The notes below the pieces were generated by a model, which had not been told where the DNA came from, searched no databases, and saw nothing but the letters and a program-made list of their open reading frames with translations. A program made the position numbers and the translations under genes. Of a stretch of 64,000 nucleotides of DNA, positions 54,218 to 62,933 are shown piece by piece. The stretch comes from Pseudomonas oryzihabitans. GTDB lineage: Bacteria > Pseudomonadota > Gammaproteobacteria > Pseudomonadales > Pseudomonadaceae. The first letter of the stretch is position 1. Every line of letters starts with the position of its first letter. The DNA lies in the NCBI RefSeq assembly GCF_007665395.1, contig NZ_VDND01000013.1:124001-188000 (forward strand), read 5' to 3'.

Positions 54218-55282
54218 ATGGCACTCGTCAGCATGCGTCAGCTGCTGGATCACGCCGCCGAATTCGGCTACGGCGTCCCAGCCTTCAACGTCAACAACCT
54301 CGAGCAGATGCGCGCCATCATGGAAGCCGCCGACAAGACCGATTCGCCGGTCATCGTCCAGGCCTCCGCCGGTGCCCGCAAGTACGCCGGCGCTCCCTTC
54401 CTGCGTCACCTGATCCTGGCCGCGGTGGAAGAATTCCCGCACATCCCGGTGGTCATGCACCAGGACCATGGCACCAGCCCCGACGTCTGCCAGCGTTCCA
54501 TCCAGCTGGGCTTCTCCTCGGTGATGATGGACGGCTCGCTCAAGGCCGACGGCAAGACGCCGTCCGACTACGACTACAACGTGCGCGTCACCCAGCAGAC
54601 CGTGGCCTTCGCCCATGCCTGCGGCGTGTCCGTGGAAGGCGAGCTGGGTTGCCTGGGCAGCCTGGAAACCGGCATGGCCGGTGAAGAAGACGGCGTCGGC
54701 GCCGAGGGTACCCTGGATCACAGCCAGCTGCTGACCGATCCGGAAGAAGCCGCGCAGTTCGTCAAGGCCACCAAGGTCGATGCCCTGGCCATCGCCATCG
54801 GCACCAGCCACGGTGCCTACAAGTTCACCAAGCCGCCGACCGGGGATACCCTGTCGATCCAGCGCATCAAGGAAATCCACGCGCGCATCCCGGACACCCA
54901 CCTGGTCATGCACGGCTCCAGCTCGGTGCCCCAGGAGTGGCTGAAAATCATCAACGAGTACGGTGGCGACATCAAGGAAACCTACGGCGTGCCGGTCGAG
55001 GAGATCGTCGAAGGCATCAAGTACGGCGTGCGCAAGGTCAACATCGACACCGACCTGCGCCTGGCGTCCACCGGTGCCATCCGCGAATTCATGGCCAAGA
55101 ATCGCAGCGAGTTCGATCCGCGCAAGTACCTGGCCAAGACCGTGACCGCCATGCGTGACGTCTGCATCGCCCGCTACGAAGCCTTCGGCACCGCCGGCCA
55201 GGCCTCCAAGATCAAGCCGATCTCCCTGGATGCCATGTTCGAGCGCTATGCCCGCGGCGAACTGGATCCCAAGGTCAACTGA
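54218..55282 (+). CDS. fba: Fructose-bisphosphate aldolase class II
   Basis: 354 aa. Zn ligands in VVMHQDHGTSPD, VEGELGCLGSLETG and HGSSSVPQEW; KVNIDTDLRLA binds phosphate. Calvin/Cbb-type class II subgroup by length. In pseudomonads that use the Entner-Doudoroff route it works mainly in gluconeogenesis. AGGGAG before the ATG; terminator downstream. Confidence 0.98.
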   Translation: MALVSMRQLLDHAAEFGYGVPAFNVNNLEQMRAIMEAADKTDSPVIVQASAGARKYAGAPFLRHLILAAVEEFPHIPVVMHQDHGTSPDVCQRSIQLGFSSVMMDGSLKADGKTPSDYDYNVRVTQQTVAFAHACGVSVEGELGCLGSLETGMAGEEDGVGAEGTLDHSQLLTDPEEAAQFVKATKVDALAIAIGTSHGAYKFTKPPTGDTLSIQRIKEIHARIPDTHLVMHGSSSVPQEWLKIINEYGGDIKETYGVPVEEIVEGIKYGVRKVNIDTDLRLASTGAIREFMAKNRSEFDPRKYLAKTVTAMRDVCIARYEAFGTAGQASKIKPISLDAMFERYARGELDPKVN

Positions 55283-55296
55283 TCCGGCTGAGCAAG

Positions 55297-55320
55297 AAGG
55301 CCCCTCACGGGGCCTTTTTT
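55297..55320 (+). terminator. Terminator of fba
   Basis: AAGGCCCC-TCAC-GGGGCCTT followed by T run. Confidence 0.9.
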
Positions 55321-55406
55321 ATTGCCTGCGACCTGCCAGGCGGTTCGCCGCGACGACAGGCGTCGGTGCGGCTTCTCCGGCACGCCTTGGCCAAGCCTGG
55401 CGTGGG

Positions 55407-56360
55407 TCAGGCCCTGGTGGCGGTCAACACCTCTTCCATCCAGGCGACCATGGCGGCGCCGTCCATGCCCAGGCAGACCGTGGCCAGCGGATTGCCGGAC
55501 CAGCGGCCGTCCTGATAGAGGCGCCCTTCGGGGGCGAAGAAGGTCTGGCCTTCGGCCAGGCCCTCGGTACCCACGCTGAGATGGCCACGGGCGGTATGGA
55601 ACAGCTCGGGCCGGCGCAGGTAGGCCAGGGCGCAGCTGTCATGGGGATGGCAACCGTCGATGTCCTTCACGCTGCGATAGAAGTCCGCGTAGAAGTCGTA
55701 GCTCCGTGCCAGGACCTCGCCCAGGGCGCCCTGCCGCGCGGCGATGCGCTGCAGGCGCGGTGGGTCTAGGACGGCGCGGTGGGTGGCGTCCAGGCCCACC
55801 AGGGTCAGCGGCCAGGACGCGGCGAACACCCGCGCCGCGGCATGGGGATCGGAGAAGATGTTGGCTTCCGCCACCGGCGTGACATTGCCCGGCTCGACGA
55901 TGGCGCCGCCCATCACCACAACCTCGCGGACGCGTGCGGCAACCGTGGGATCCAGCGCCAGGGCCAGCGCCAGGTTGCCCAGCGGCCCGACCGCCACCAG
56001 GGTGATCTCGCCCGGCCGCCGGCGGGTCTGCTCGACGATGAAGCGGGCGGCGTCCAGGGCGTGGGGCGTCTGGCTCGGCGCGGGAAGCTGCTGGTTGCCC
56101 AGGCCATCCTGGCCGTGCACGTGCAGGGCATGGTTGCCGGCCGGCTTGACCAGCGGCTCGGCCACGCCGGCGGCCACGGGCGTGTCGCGCCCGGCCAGCT
56201 CGGTGAGCAGCAGGGCGTTCCGCGTCGCCGTGGCGACCGGGACGTTGCCGAAGGTCGTGGTCAGGCCGATCACCTCGAAGGCGGGATCGGCGAACAGCAG
56301 GGCGATGGCCTGGGCGTCATCCACGCCAGGATCGGTATCGAAGATGATGGGAAGGGACAA
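55407..56360 (-). CDS. Inosine/uridine-preferring nucleoside hydrolase
   Basis: 317 aa. The calcium/ribose site DTDPGVDDA stands at residues 8-16, VVVMGGAI and GLDATHRAV follow, and DSCALAYL is the C-terminal metal loop: the IUNH family. Hydrolyses ribonucleosides to base and ribose; specificity uncertain (RihA/B/C type). No ATG fits; TTG 56360 preceded by GGAGA gives MSLPIIFDTDPG. Convergent with fba. Confidence 0.87.
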   Translation of the reverse strand: MSLPIIFDTDPGVDDAQAIALLFADPAFEVIGLTTTFGNVPVATATRNALLLTELAGRDTPVAAGVAEPLVKPAGNHALHVHGQDGLGNQQLPAPSQTPHALDAARFIVEQTRRRPGEITLVAVGPLGNLALALALDPTVAARVREVVVMGGAIVEPGNVTPVAEANIFSDPHAAARVFAASWPLTLVGLDATHRAVLDPPRLQRIAARQGALGEVLARSYDFYADFYRSVKDIDGCHPHDSCALAYLRRPELFHTARGHLSVGTEGLAEGQTFFAPEGRLYQDGRWSGNPLATVCLGMDGAAMVAWMEEVLTATRA

Positions 56361-56416
56361 GAGGCTTTCTCCGGCTCGGGTCTCTTCCCAGGCTACCCGA
56401 GGGTCGCCGCCTCCGG

Positions 56417-56671
56417 CTAGCTGGGGAGATCCAGCTCGCCCAGCGCGTCGGGCTGGTTGCGGAAGGCGCGGGCGAAGATCTCCCGGTTGCGGGCCATGAA
56501 CAGGCCCAGGTCTTCGCACTGCTGCTCGGCAAGACCGGGAACGGCCTTGTCCAGTACGCTGGCGAGCGATTCCGCCAACTCCAGCATCTTGTCGTGACGA
56601 TCGGCTTCGGCTTTATCCATGAACAGGCGCTCCGGATCTCGGCTGCTGCGATACAACACTTCGACGGCCAT
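56417..56671 (-). CDS. yebG: SOS-induced protein YebG
   Basis: 84 aa. MAVEVLYRSSRDPERLFMDK, then AEADRHDKMLELAESLASVL, aligns by eye with E. coli YebG (MAVEVKY..., KKEADAYDKMLDTADLL). GAGGTGA precedes the ATG, and a consensus LexA box lies 22 bp upstream. YebG is a small protein of unclear function in the DNA-damage response. The nucleoside hydrolase starts 57 bp beyond it. Confidence 0.9.
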   Translation of the reverse strand: MAVEVLYRSSRDPERLFMDKAEADRHDKMLELAESLASVLDKAVPGLAEQQCEDLGLFMARNREIFARAFRNQPDALGELDLPS

Positions 56672-56692
56672 GCGTCACCTCGTATTCTGTAT

Positions 56693-56708
56693 CTGGTTAT
56701 ATATACAG
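56693..56708. promoter_or_regulatory. LexA box of yebG
   Basis: CTGGTTATATATACAG: CTG-N10-CAG with an AT-rich centre; the flanking TA makes the right half TATACAGTA fully consensus. Confidence 0.88.
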
Positions 56709-56987
56709 TATTAGGCCTGGCTCAGGATTGCAAGGGCGACCGCTCGGCGGCTGATGACCTGCCCATCATGGCAATTTGCCAATCGTTCGACATTTTTGCG
56801 CGGCGCTCAAATTGCCCCCGGAAACTTAACGGCGGAAGCTGGTCTCTGAGTCTGGACCAAACGGGCAGTTCTGCCCGCCTTTATCCGGACTATCTCCGGC
56901 TCACGGAACGAGACCGCCCATGCCCGCCTTCTTCATTCATCCGCTTATTTCCATGCGTGGCCAATACGTGCCGACCGAGGTGCGGGC
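56709..56987. other. Non-coding gap between yebG and the MurJ-like gene
   Basis: 279 bp; a somewhat AT-richer stretch but no confident promoter, repeat or hairpin seen. GAGG at about 56976 serves the MurJ-like gene. Confidence 0.5.
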
Positions 56988-58481
56988 GTGAGTTCGACAC
57001 TTATCATCCTGGCCATCACCGTGGCCAGCTTCCTGCTGGGATTCCTGCGCGACCTGCTCATCGCCCGCCAGTTCGGGGTGAGCTGGGAGGCCGACCTCAT
57101 CTTCGTCGCGCTCATCCTGCCGGTGTTCTTCGAGAGTTTCTTCGGTCTCGCCCTGCGCGACGCCATGATTCCCTATCTGCAACGCATCCGCGACAACTGC
57201 AACGCCCAATACGAGCAGGTGGGCCGCTGGCTGTACTGGCGCATCGGCCTGTTCGGCCTGTTGCTGTCGGTGATCGGCGTGCTCGCCAGCCCCTGGCTGA
57301 TGCATGCCCTGGCCCCGGGCTGGAGCGACGAGCAGGTCGAGACCGGCAAGCTGGTCTTCGCCGTCGGCACCCTGCTGATCTGCGTCCAGGCCGTCCTCTA
57401 TTGCCAGGGCGCGCTGCTCAACCTGGATCGCATCTTCATCCTGCCCATGACCCGCACCCTGATGCTCAACCTGGGCGCCATCCTGGCCATCGTCATCCTG
57501 CAGCCGAGTGGCATCGCGCTGTTCACCGGCATGCTGCTGCCCCAGGTGCTGCTGATCGTCATCCAACACCGGCGGCTGGGCTATCTCAGCCAGCGCTCGG
57601 TCGCCTTCGAGAAGCCCGAGGGCAGTCCCTTCGCCCTGACCTTCGCCCCGGTCCTGCTCGCCGCCGGTGCCCAGCAGGGCTGCATGCTGGCGGAGCGCTT
57701 CTTCGCCTCGCTGCTGGCGGAGGGCAACATCACCATGCTGTCCTTCTCCTACCGCATCGTGACCATTCCGCTCACGCTCTATGCGCTGTCCATCCTGGCG
57801 ATGATCTTTCCCGAGCTGACCCGCAGCTGGAACGAGGGCAATGCCGACAAGTACAGCGCGCTGATGCGCAAGGCGCTGCTCGGCACCCTGCTGTTCCTGG
57901 TGCCGGCATCGGTGGTGCTGTTCAGCTACTCGGAGCCGGTGGTCAAGGTGCTGCTGGAGCGCGGGGCCTTTGGCGCCGAGCAGAGCGCGGCGACCGCGAC
58001 CCTGGTGGTGGCCTACGCCCTGGGCCTGCCCTGGATGGGCCTGGCCCTGCTATGGGGCCGTGCCCTGCTGTCGCAGCAGCGCGCCCGGACCTTCCTCTAC
58101 ACCACCCTGGCCAGCTCCTTCATCACCGTCGCGCTGGATGCCTGCCTCTACAAGCCGTTCGGCGCCCAGGGCCTGGCCTATTCCTTTACCACCGGCGCCT
58201 TCCTGCAGGCCGTATTCATGGCGTTGGCGCTCTATCGCCACTCGCTGGGCGGGCTGCACCTGTCGCTGCTGCTGCGCTGGTTCAGCGCGGGCAGTGCGGT
58301 GGCCCTGCTGAGTTTCCTGTTGCCCAAGCCGGTCGGCCTGCTGGAGCTGATCGTCAGCATCAGCGTAGCCATGCTGGGCTTCCTGGTGCTGTTGTTGGTC
58401 CTGGGTGAGCGTGACCTGTTTCGCCGCGGCTATTGGGCGCGCGGCGGGGTGGGCACCGAGCGCGCGGAACCGACGAGTTAA
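56988..58481 (+). CDS. MurJ/MviN-like flippase (MOP superfamily)
   Basis: 497 aa, about 14 hydrophobic helices. LGFLRDLLIARQFGVSWEADLIFVA is the MviN signature, and LLAAGAQQGCMLAERFFASLL and LLERGAFGAEQSA are conserved MurJ-type loops. Start GTG 56988 after GAGG. It lacks neighbours for peptidoglycan or polysaccharide synthesis, so it is probably a second, accessory MurJ-like carrier rather than the essential mviN next to ribF/rpsT. Substrate unknown. Confidence 0.82.
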   Translation: MSSTLIILAITVASFLLGFLRDLLIARQFGVSWEADLIFVALILPVFFESFFGLALRDAMIPYLQRIRDNCNAQYEQVGRWLYWRIGLFGLLLSVIGVLASPWLMHALAPGWSDEQVETGKLVFAVGTLLICVQAVLYCQGALLNLDRIFILPMTRTLMLNLGAILAIVILQPSGIALFTGMLLPQVLLIVIQHRRLGYLSQRSVAFEKPEGSPFALTFAPVLLAAGAQQGCMLAERFFASLLAEGNITMLSFSYRIVTIPLTLYALSILAMIFPELTRSWNEGNADKYSALMRKALLGTLLFLVPASVVLFSYSEPVVKVLLERGAFGAEQSAATATLVVAYALGLPWMGLALLWGRALLSQQRARTFLYTTLASSFITVALDACLYKPFGAQGLAYSFTTGAFLQAVFMALALYRHSLGGLHLSLLLRWFSAGSAVALLSFLLPKPVGLLELIVSISVAMLGFLVLLLVLGERDLFRRGYWARGGVGTERAEPTS

Positions 58482-58720
58482 GCAGGCTGTCGACGAACGG
58501 CCAAGAAAAAAGTAGCGATCTGCAGCCATTGGTCGCTATCTGTAGCGAAGTCATGAATTTTTGCTTTGGCTTCGAGTCGCACGGAAAGATTGATCCCAGT
58601 CATTAGAATTTCTGCTGGAAGCCTCTTCCAGTGGCAAGAGATCGGACACGTAGTTGGGATCGGCACTTCGCATGGTGGCTTTGCTCGCCACCGACATTCT
58701 CTTTGAAAGGAATCGATCCT

Positions 58721-59983
58721 ATGTCCTCCCAAACCCCCGTCACTCGTATCGGCATCGTCGGTACCGGCATGATCTCGCGTTGCCTGGCCCGGCTGATCAG
58801 CCGCCACTATGACGACATGACCGTGACCCGCGTCCTGACCCGCCGCCCCATCGCGACGGTCACCGACTATCCGCTGACCGAGGCGCTCACCCAGTCGGTG
58901 GCGGATCTCATCGATCATTGCGATCTGCTGGTGGAGTGCAGCGGCGACCCCTACCACGGTACCGAGATCATCGAGCGCGCCTTCGAGGCGGGCATCAAGG
59001 TGGTCACCATCAATGCCGAGCTGCAGGTGACGACGGGTTCTTATCTGGCGGGCAAGGGCTTCCTGACCGAGGCCGAGGGTGACCAGCCGGGTTCGCTGGC
59101 AGCGCTGCACGAAGAAGCCGTGCAGATGGGCTTCAAGCCGCTGGTCTACGGCAACATGAAGGGCTACCTAAACCACAACCCGACGCCGGAAGACATGGCC
59201 TACTGGTCCGCCCGCCAGGGGACCAGCGTCGACCAGACCACCTCCTTCACCGACGGCACCAAGGTGCAGATCGAGCAGGTGGTGGTCGGCAACAACTATG
59301 GCGCCACCATCACCCGCCAGGGTCTGGAAGGTTTGAATTCGACCAACCTGCAGGACAGCGCCAACATCCTCGCGCAGATGGCCGAGCAACTGGGCAAGCC
59401 CATCGTCGACTACGTGATCCCAAGCGGCTACTCGGCCGGTGGCGTCTTCGTGGTCGGTCGGCATGACGAAGACCAGGCTGGCGCCATCGAATACTTCAAG
59501 CTGGGCAAGGGCCCGTACTACGTGCTGGTACGCCCCTTCCACCTGTGCTCCCTGGAAGTGGGCAAGACCCTGCGCCGGGTCATCGCCGGTGGCAAGATCC
59601 TGCTGAACAACTCCACCACGCCGACCCTGAGCGTCGCCGCCATCATGAAGAAGCCCATGGCGGCGGGCGATGTCATCGAGCGCGGGATCGGCGGCTACAG
59701 CGTGCGCGGCGAAGCCGTGAAGATCGCCGAGTGCCCGGATCACCTGCCGATCGGTCTGCTCAAGCACAGCGTGCTCAAGCGGGCCATGGAGCCGGGCCAG
59801 ATCGTCACCTTCGACGACGTCGAGCTGGCGCCCAGCCGGGCACTGGACATCGTGCTGCAACAGCACCGCGAGGCCATCCATCGGCAGCTGCTGGAAACCC
59901 AGCTGAGCGAGCCGGCCTGGAATGCCGTGGCCGGGATGGCGCCAGTGGCCCTGCCCAAGGTGGCCGGCTCGGTACTGTCCTGA
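58721..59983 (+). CDS. COG4091-type NAD(P)-dependent dehydrogenase with SAF domain
   Basis: 420 aa. Rossmann NAD site GIVGTGMISRCLARLI, a homoserine-dehydrogenase-like NAD-binding part (DLLVECSGDPYHGTEII; VVTINAEL), a middle catalytic region (GNMKGYLNHNP) and a C-terminal SAF domain (about 340-400: MAAGDVIERGIGGY, GQIVTFDDVELAPS). Family members are annotated as predicted homoserine dehydrogenases; true substrates may be sugar or sugar-acid derivatives. AAAGGA before ATG 58721. Alone between two terminator-bounded units. Confidence 0.8.
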   Translation: MSSQTPVTRIGIVGTGMISRCLARLISRHYDDMTVTRVLTRRPIATVTDYPLTEALTQSVADLIDHCDLLVECSGDPYHGTEIIERAFEAGIKVVTINAELQVTTGSYLAGKGFLTEAEGDQPGSLAALHEEAVQMGFKPLVYGNMKGYLNHNPTPEDMAYWSARQGTSVDQTTSFTDGTKVQIEQVVVGNNYGATITRQGLEGLNSTNLQDSANILAQMAEQLGKPIVDYVIPSGYSAGGVFVVGRHDEDQAGAIEYFKLGKGPYYVLVRPFHLCSLEVGKTLRRVIAGGKILLNNSTTPTLSVAAIMKKPMAAGDVIERGIGGYSVRGEAVKIAECPDHLPIGLLKHSVLKRAMEPGQIVTFDDVELAPSRALDIVLQQHREAIHRQLLETQLSEPAWNAVAGMAPVALPKVAGSVLS

Positions 59984-60004
59984 TCCCGCGTAACGCGTGA
60001 AGAG

Positions 60005-60028
60005 AAGGGGCCGCGAGGCCCCTTTTTT
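60005..60028. terminator. Shared terminator of convergent genes
   Basis: AAGGGGCC-GCGA-GGCCCCTT then T run on plus; it abuts the stop codon of the minus-strand HAD gene. Confidence 0.85.
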
Positions 60029-60720
60029 CATGCCGTGCCGCTGGCCGCTGCGCGCAGCTGGGCGACGGTACCGGGTAGCTCGTCCATGTGGGCGATCAGG
60101 GCGGTCACCCCCAGGGCGCGCAGGGTGTCGCCATGGCTCGGCGGAATGTGGCTGGCGCCGGTGAAGCCGATGACCCTCATGCCGGCCGCCAGCGCCGCCC
60201 GGACGCCGGTCGCGCTGTCCTCGACCACCAGGCAGCGCTCGGGCGCGACGCCCAGGGTGCTGGCCGCGAGCAGATAGACATCGGGCGCCGGCTTGGGCTG
60301 AGCCACCATGTCGGCGCTGAAGACATTGCCCGCCACCCGCTCCACCAGGCCGGCCCGTGCCACCGAGGATTCGACGCTGTGCCTGAGGCTGTTGGAGGCG
60401 ACCGCCAGCGGCAGGTCGATGCTTTCCAGGGCGCGCTTCACCCCGGTAATGGGCTCGACGCTGGTGGCGATCAGGCGCTCCGCCTGGGCGCGCAGCTCGC
60501 TGAACAGCTGGGGCGGCAAGGTGATGCCGAAGCGCTGCTCGACCAGCGCGAAGATGTCCTTGGTGGTCAGGCCGAAGGTCCCATGCAGCAGGGCTTCCAG
60601 TTCGGCACGGGGCGCATGGGCGGCCAGGCCGTCGAGCACGACGCGCTCGGCCAGGATTTCGCTGTCGACCAGCACGCCATCGCAATCGCTGATCAGCAGT
60701 TCCACAGGGGTGAGATTCAT
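60028..60720 (-). CDS. HAD subfamily IA phosphatase
   Basis: 230 aa. Motif I LLISDCDGVLVDSE (nucleophile Asp near residue 12), motif II VASNS, lysine in QPKPAPDVYLLAA, motif IV CLVVEDSATGV: the beta-phosphoglucomutase/sugar-phosphatase-like cap type. Probably dephosphorylates a small sugar or polyol phosphate; specificity not readable. AAGGA before ATG 60720. Confidence 0.85.
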   Translation of the reverse strand: MNLTPVELLISDCDGVLVDSEILAERVVLDGLAAHAPRAELEALLHGTFGLTTKDIFALVEQRFGITLPPQLFSELRAQAERLIATSVEPITGVKRALESIDLPLAVASNSLRHSVESSVARAGLVERVAGNVFSADMVAQPKPAPDVYLLAASTLGVAPERCLVVEDSATGVRAALAAGMRVIGFTGASHIPPSHGDTLRALGVTALIAHMDELPGTVAQLRAAASGTA

Positions 60721-61134
60721 CGGTATTCCTTGCAGGTGGATTTCAGGACCCGGGCAGGGCACCGCAGCCGGTCGCCGCAGGTGGCCCAGGGCAACGAAAA
60801 GGGGCTGGCGCAACGGCCTCGCCGGCCCCGCCCGGGCGGTCGAAACGGGCTCTGACAGTACCTTTCAGGCGGCTTCGCGACGCCTTCTGTCCAAAAGGAT
60901 TTCGACCTCCGGAGGGTAATCGCTTTCCAGAAAAATATGGCGTAGAGTTCGAGAACTGTGTTTGCTTGGGTCGCCGTCGATCGTGACCTGAGGCGGTAGG
61001 CTCCGCGTCCACCCCTTGCTGCTCGATTCTTGTTACTCCTTGCAACTCAGTACCGGGCGCCTGGTGTATGCAACGCACTGCCGCGCCAGCTCGTGTTCAT
61101 AACAAACCCGTTATTCCAAGGAGCAACACCCGTC
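60721..61134. other. Divergent gap with long cold-shock gene leader
   Basis: 414 bp without a gene. The ~200 bases before the csp start are the likely long 5' leader usual for cspA-type messages. I cannot place a firm promoter. Confidence 0.5.
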
Positions 61135-61344
61135 ATGTCGAATCGTCAGAACGGCACCGTCAAGTGGTTCAACGAAACCAAAGGCTACGGCTTCATTACT
61201 CCCGAGAGCGGTCCGGACGTGTTCGTGCACTTCCGCGCGATCGAAGGCAAAGGTTTCAAGACCCTGGCGGAAGGCCAGAAGGTCAGCTTCGAAGTCGTGC
61301 AAGGCCAGAAGGGCATGCAGGCAGAGCACGTACAGGTCGTCTGA
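61135..61344 (+). CDS. Cold-shock protein CspA family
   Basis: 69 aa OB-fold. GTVKWFNETKGYGFITPE and DVFVHFRAI are RNP1 and RNP2. AAGGAG lies 11 bases before ATG 61135. Binds single-stranded RNA/DNA as an RNA chaperone. Cannot tell from sequence whether it is the cold-induced copy. Followed by a bidirectional terminator. Confidence 0.95.
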   Translation: MSNRQNGTVKWFNETKGYGFITPESGPDVFVHFRAIEGKGFKTLAEGQKVSFEVVQGQKGMQAEHVQVV

Positions 61345-61367
61345 CACCTGGCGTCGCCCGAAGCTCA

Positions 61368-61398
61368 CGAAAAACCCCGGCCCGGCCGGGGTTTTTCG
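61368..61398. terminator. Bidirectional terminator between csp and the MFS gene
   Basis: CGAAAAACCCCGGC-CCG-GCCGGGGTTTTTCG, perfect 14-bp stem containing A and T runs on both sides. Confidence 0.9.
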
Positions 61399-61428
61399 TT
61401 TCTGTCGTGCCCTTCGCGGTCGATACCG

Positions 61429-62862
61429 TCATTCCGCGCTCTGGGCGCTCTTCTCGGGCTCGCTGGCCAGTGGCTTGACCCGGCGACCGGTCTCGCGCGA
61501 CGCCTGCAGGAAGATGGCCGCGGCCAGCATCGACAGGGCACCGACGCAGAGGAAGGTCGCGCGGAAGGCGGAAAGCACCTCGGCGTCGCCGTAGTCATCC
61601 TGGAAACCGCCCAGCAGCGCCGCGGCGCAGGCGACGCCGAAGCTCATGGCCAGTTGCATCACCACCGACAGCAGGCTGTTGCCGCTGGCGGCCTGCTGGT
61701 CGTGCAGGTCGATGAGGGTGATGGTGTTCATGGCGGTGAATTGCATCGAGTTCACCGCGCCCAGGATGCCCAGGTGGATGAGCAGCCAGATGAAGGGGGT
61801 GGACGGCCCCAGCAGGGCGAGACTGGCAGTCAGGCACCCCAGCAGCAGGGTGTTGCCCACCAACAGGCGGCGATAGCCGAGGCGCCCGATCAGCGGGCCG
61901 GCGATGGGTTTGGCCAGCATCGCCGAGAGCGCCAGGGGCATCATCAGCAGGCCGGCCTGGGCTGGGGAGTAGCCGAGGCCCACCTGGAACAGCAGCGGAA
62001 TGAGGAAGGGCAGGGCGCCACTGCCGAGGCGGGCGAAGAGATTGCCGAAGATGCCGACCGCGAAGCTGCGGATGCGAAACAGGTCGGGCGAGAACAGCGG
62101 CTGGTCGTGGTGCAGGGCGCGTAGCCAGTAGGCAACCATGCAGGCCATGCCGCCCATCAGCAGCAGCACCACCCGCACATGGGGCAGGTGCAGCTCGCCA
62201 AGGCCTTCCAGGGCGACGCTGATGAGGATCATGGAGGTGCCGAAGAGCAGGAAGCCCAGGCCGTCGAACCGCTGCGGCAACGGGCTGCGCAGGTCCGGCA
62301 GCAGCCGGCGGGTGGCCAGGCAGCCGAGGATGCCCACCGGCAGGTTGATCAGGAAGATCCAGTGCCAGGACACGGCTTCCACCAGCCAGCCGCCCAATGC
62401 CGGACCCGCGAGGGGGCCGATCAGGCCGGGAATGGTGATGAAGCTGAGGACGCGCACCAGCTCGCTGCGCGGATAGACGCGCAGGATCACCAGGCGTCCC
62501 ACCGGCAGCATCAACGATCCCCCCAGGCCCTGGATCACCCGGGCGGCGATCAGCAGGTTGAGGCTGGGCGCCAGGGCGCAAAGCAGCGAGCCGAAGGTGA
62601 AGAGGGCGATGGCGGTGAAGAAGGTGCGCCGACTGCCGAAGCGGTCGGAAATCCAGCCCGAGGCGGGGATCAGCAGGGCGACGGTGAGCAGGTAGGCGAT
62701 CACCACCCCCTGCATGCGCAGGGGATTCTCGCCGAGGTCGGCGGCCATGCGCGGCAGGGCCGTGTTGACGATGGTCGCATCCAGCGATTGCATGAAGAAG
62801 GCGACCGCGATCAGCCAGGGCAGCCAGCGAGTCGTGGTGGAATCCAGCGTCGGGGTGGGCAT
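61429..62862 (-). CDS. MFS multidrug transporter, DHA2 (MdtD/EmrB-like)
   Basis: 477 aa, 14 predicted helices. FFMQSLDATIVNTALPRMAADLG (motif D1 of the DHA2 family), GWISDRFGSRRTFF (motif A), RVIQGLGGSLMLPVGRL (motif B) and GLIGPLAGPALGGWL (motif C). Proton-driven exporter of the MdtD type; substrate unknown. No membrane-fusion partner adjacent. Start 62862 (MPTPTLDSTTTRW) chosen over a longer upstream frame. The acyltransferase upstream ends 72 bp away. Confidence 0.9.
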   Translation of the reverse strand: MPTPTLDSTTTRWLPWLIAVAFFMQSLDATIVNTALPRMAADLGENPLRMQGVVIAYLLTVALLIPASGWISDRFGSRRTFFTAIALFTFGSLLCALAPSLNLLIAARVIQGLGGSLMLPVGRLVILRVYPRSELVRVLSFITIPGLIGPLAGPALGGWLVEAVSWHWIFLINLPVGILGCLATRRLLPDLRSPLPQRFDGLGFLLFGTSMILISVALEGLGELHLPHVRVVLLLMGGMACMVAYWLRALHHDQPLFSPDLFRIRSFAVGIFGNLFARLGSGALPFLIPLLFQVGLGYSPAQAGLLMMPLALSAMLAKPIAGPLIGRLGYRRLLVGNTLLLGCLTASLALLGPSTPFIWLLIHLGILGAVNSMQFTAMNTITLIDLHDQQAASGNSLLSVVMQLAMSFGVACAAALLGGFQDDYGDAEVLSAFRATFLCVGALSMLAAAIFLQASRETGRRVKPLASEPEKSAQSAE

Positions 62863-62933
62863 GGTAGGTCCTTGTCGTGACAGCCGACTACCCGCACTCT
62901 GACTGTCGGCGGGCGGCAGGGTGCCCCGCTCGT

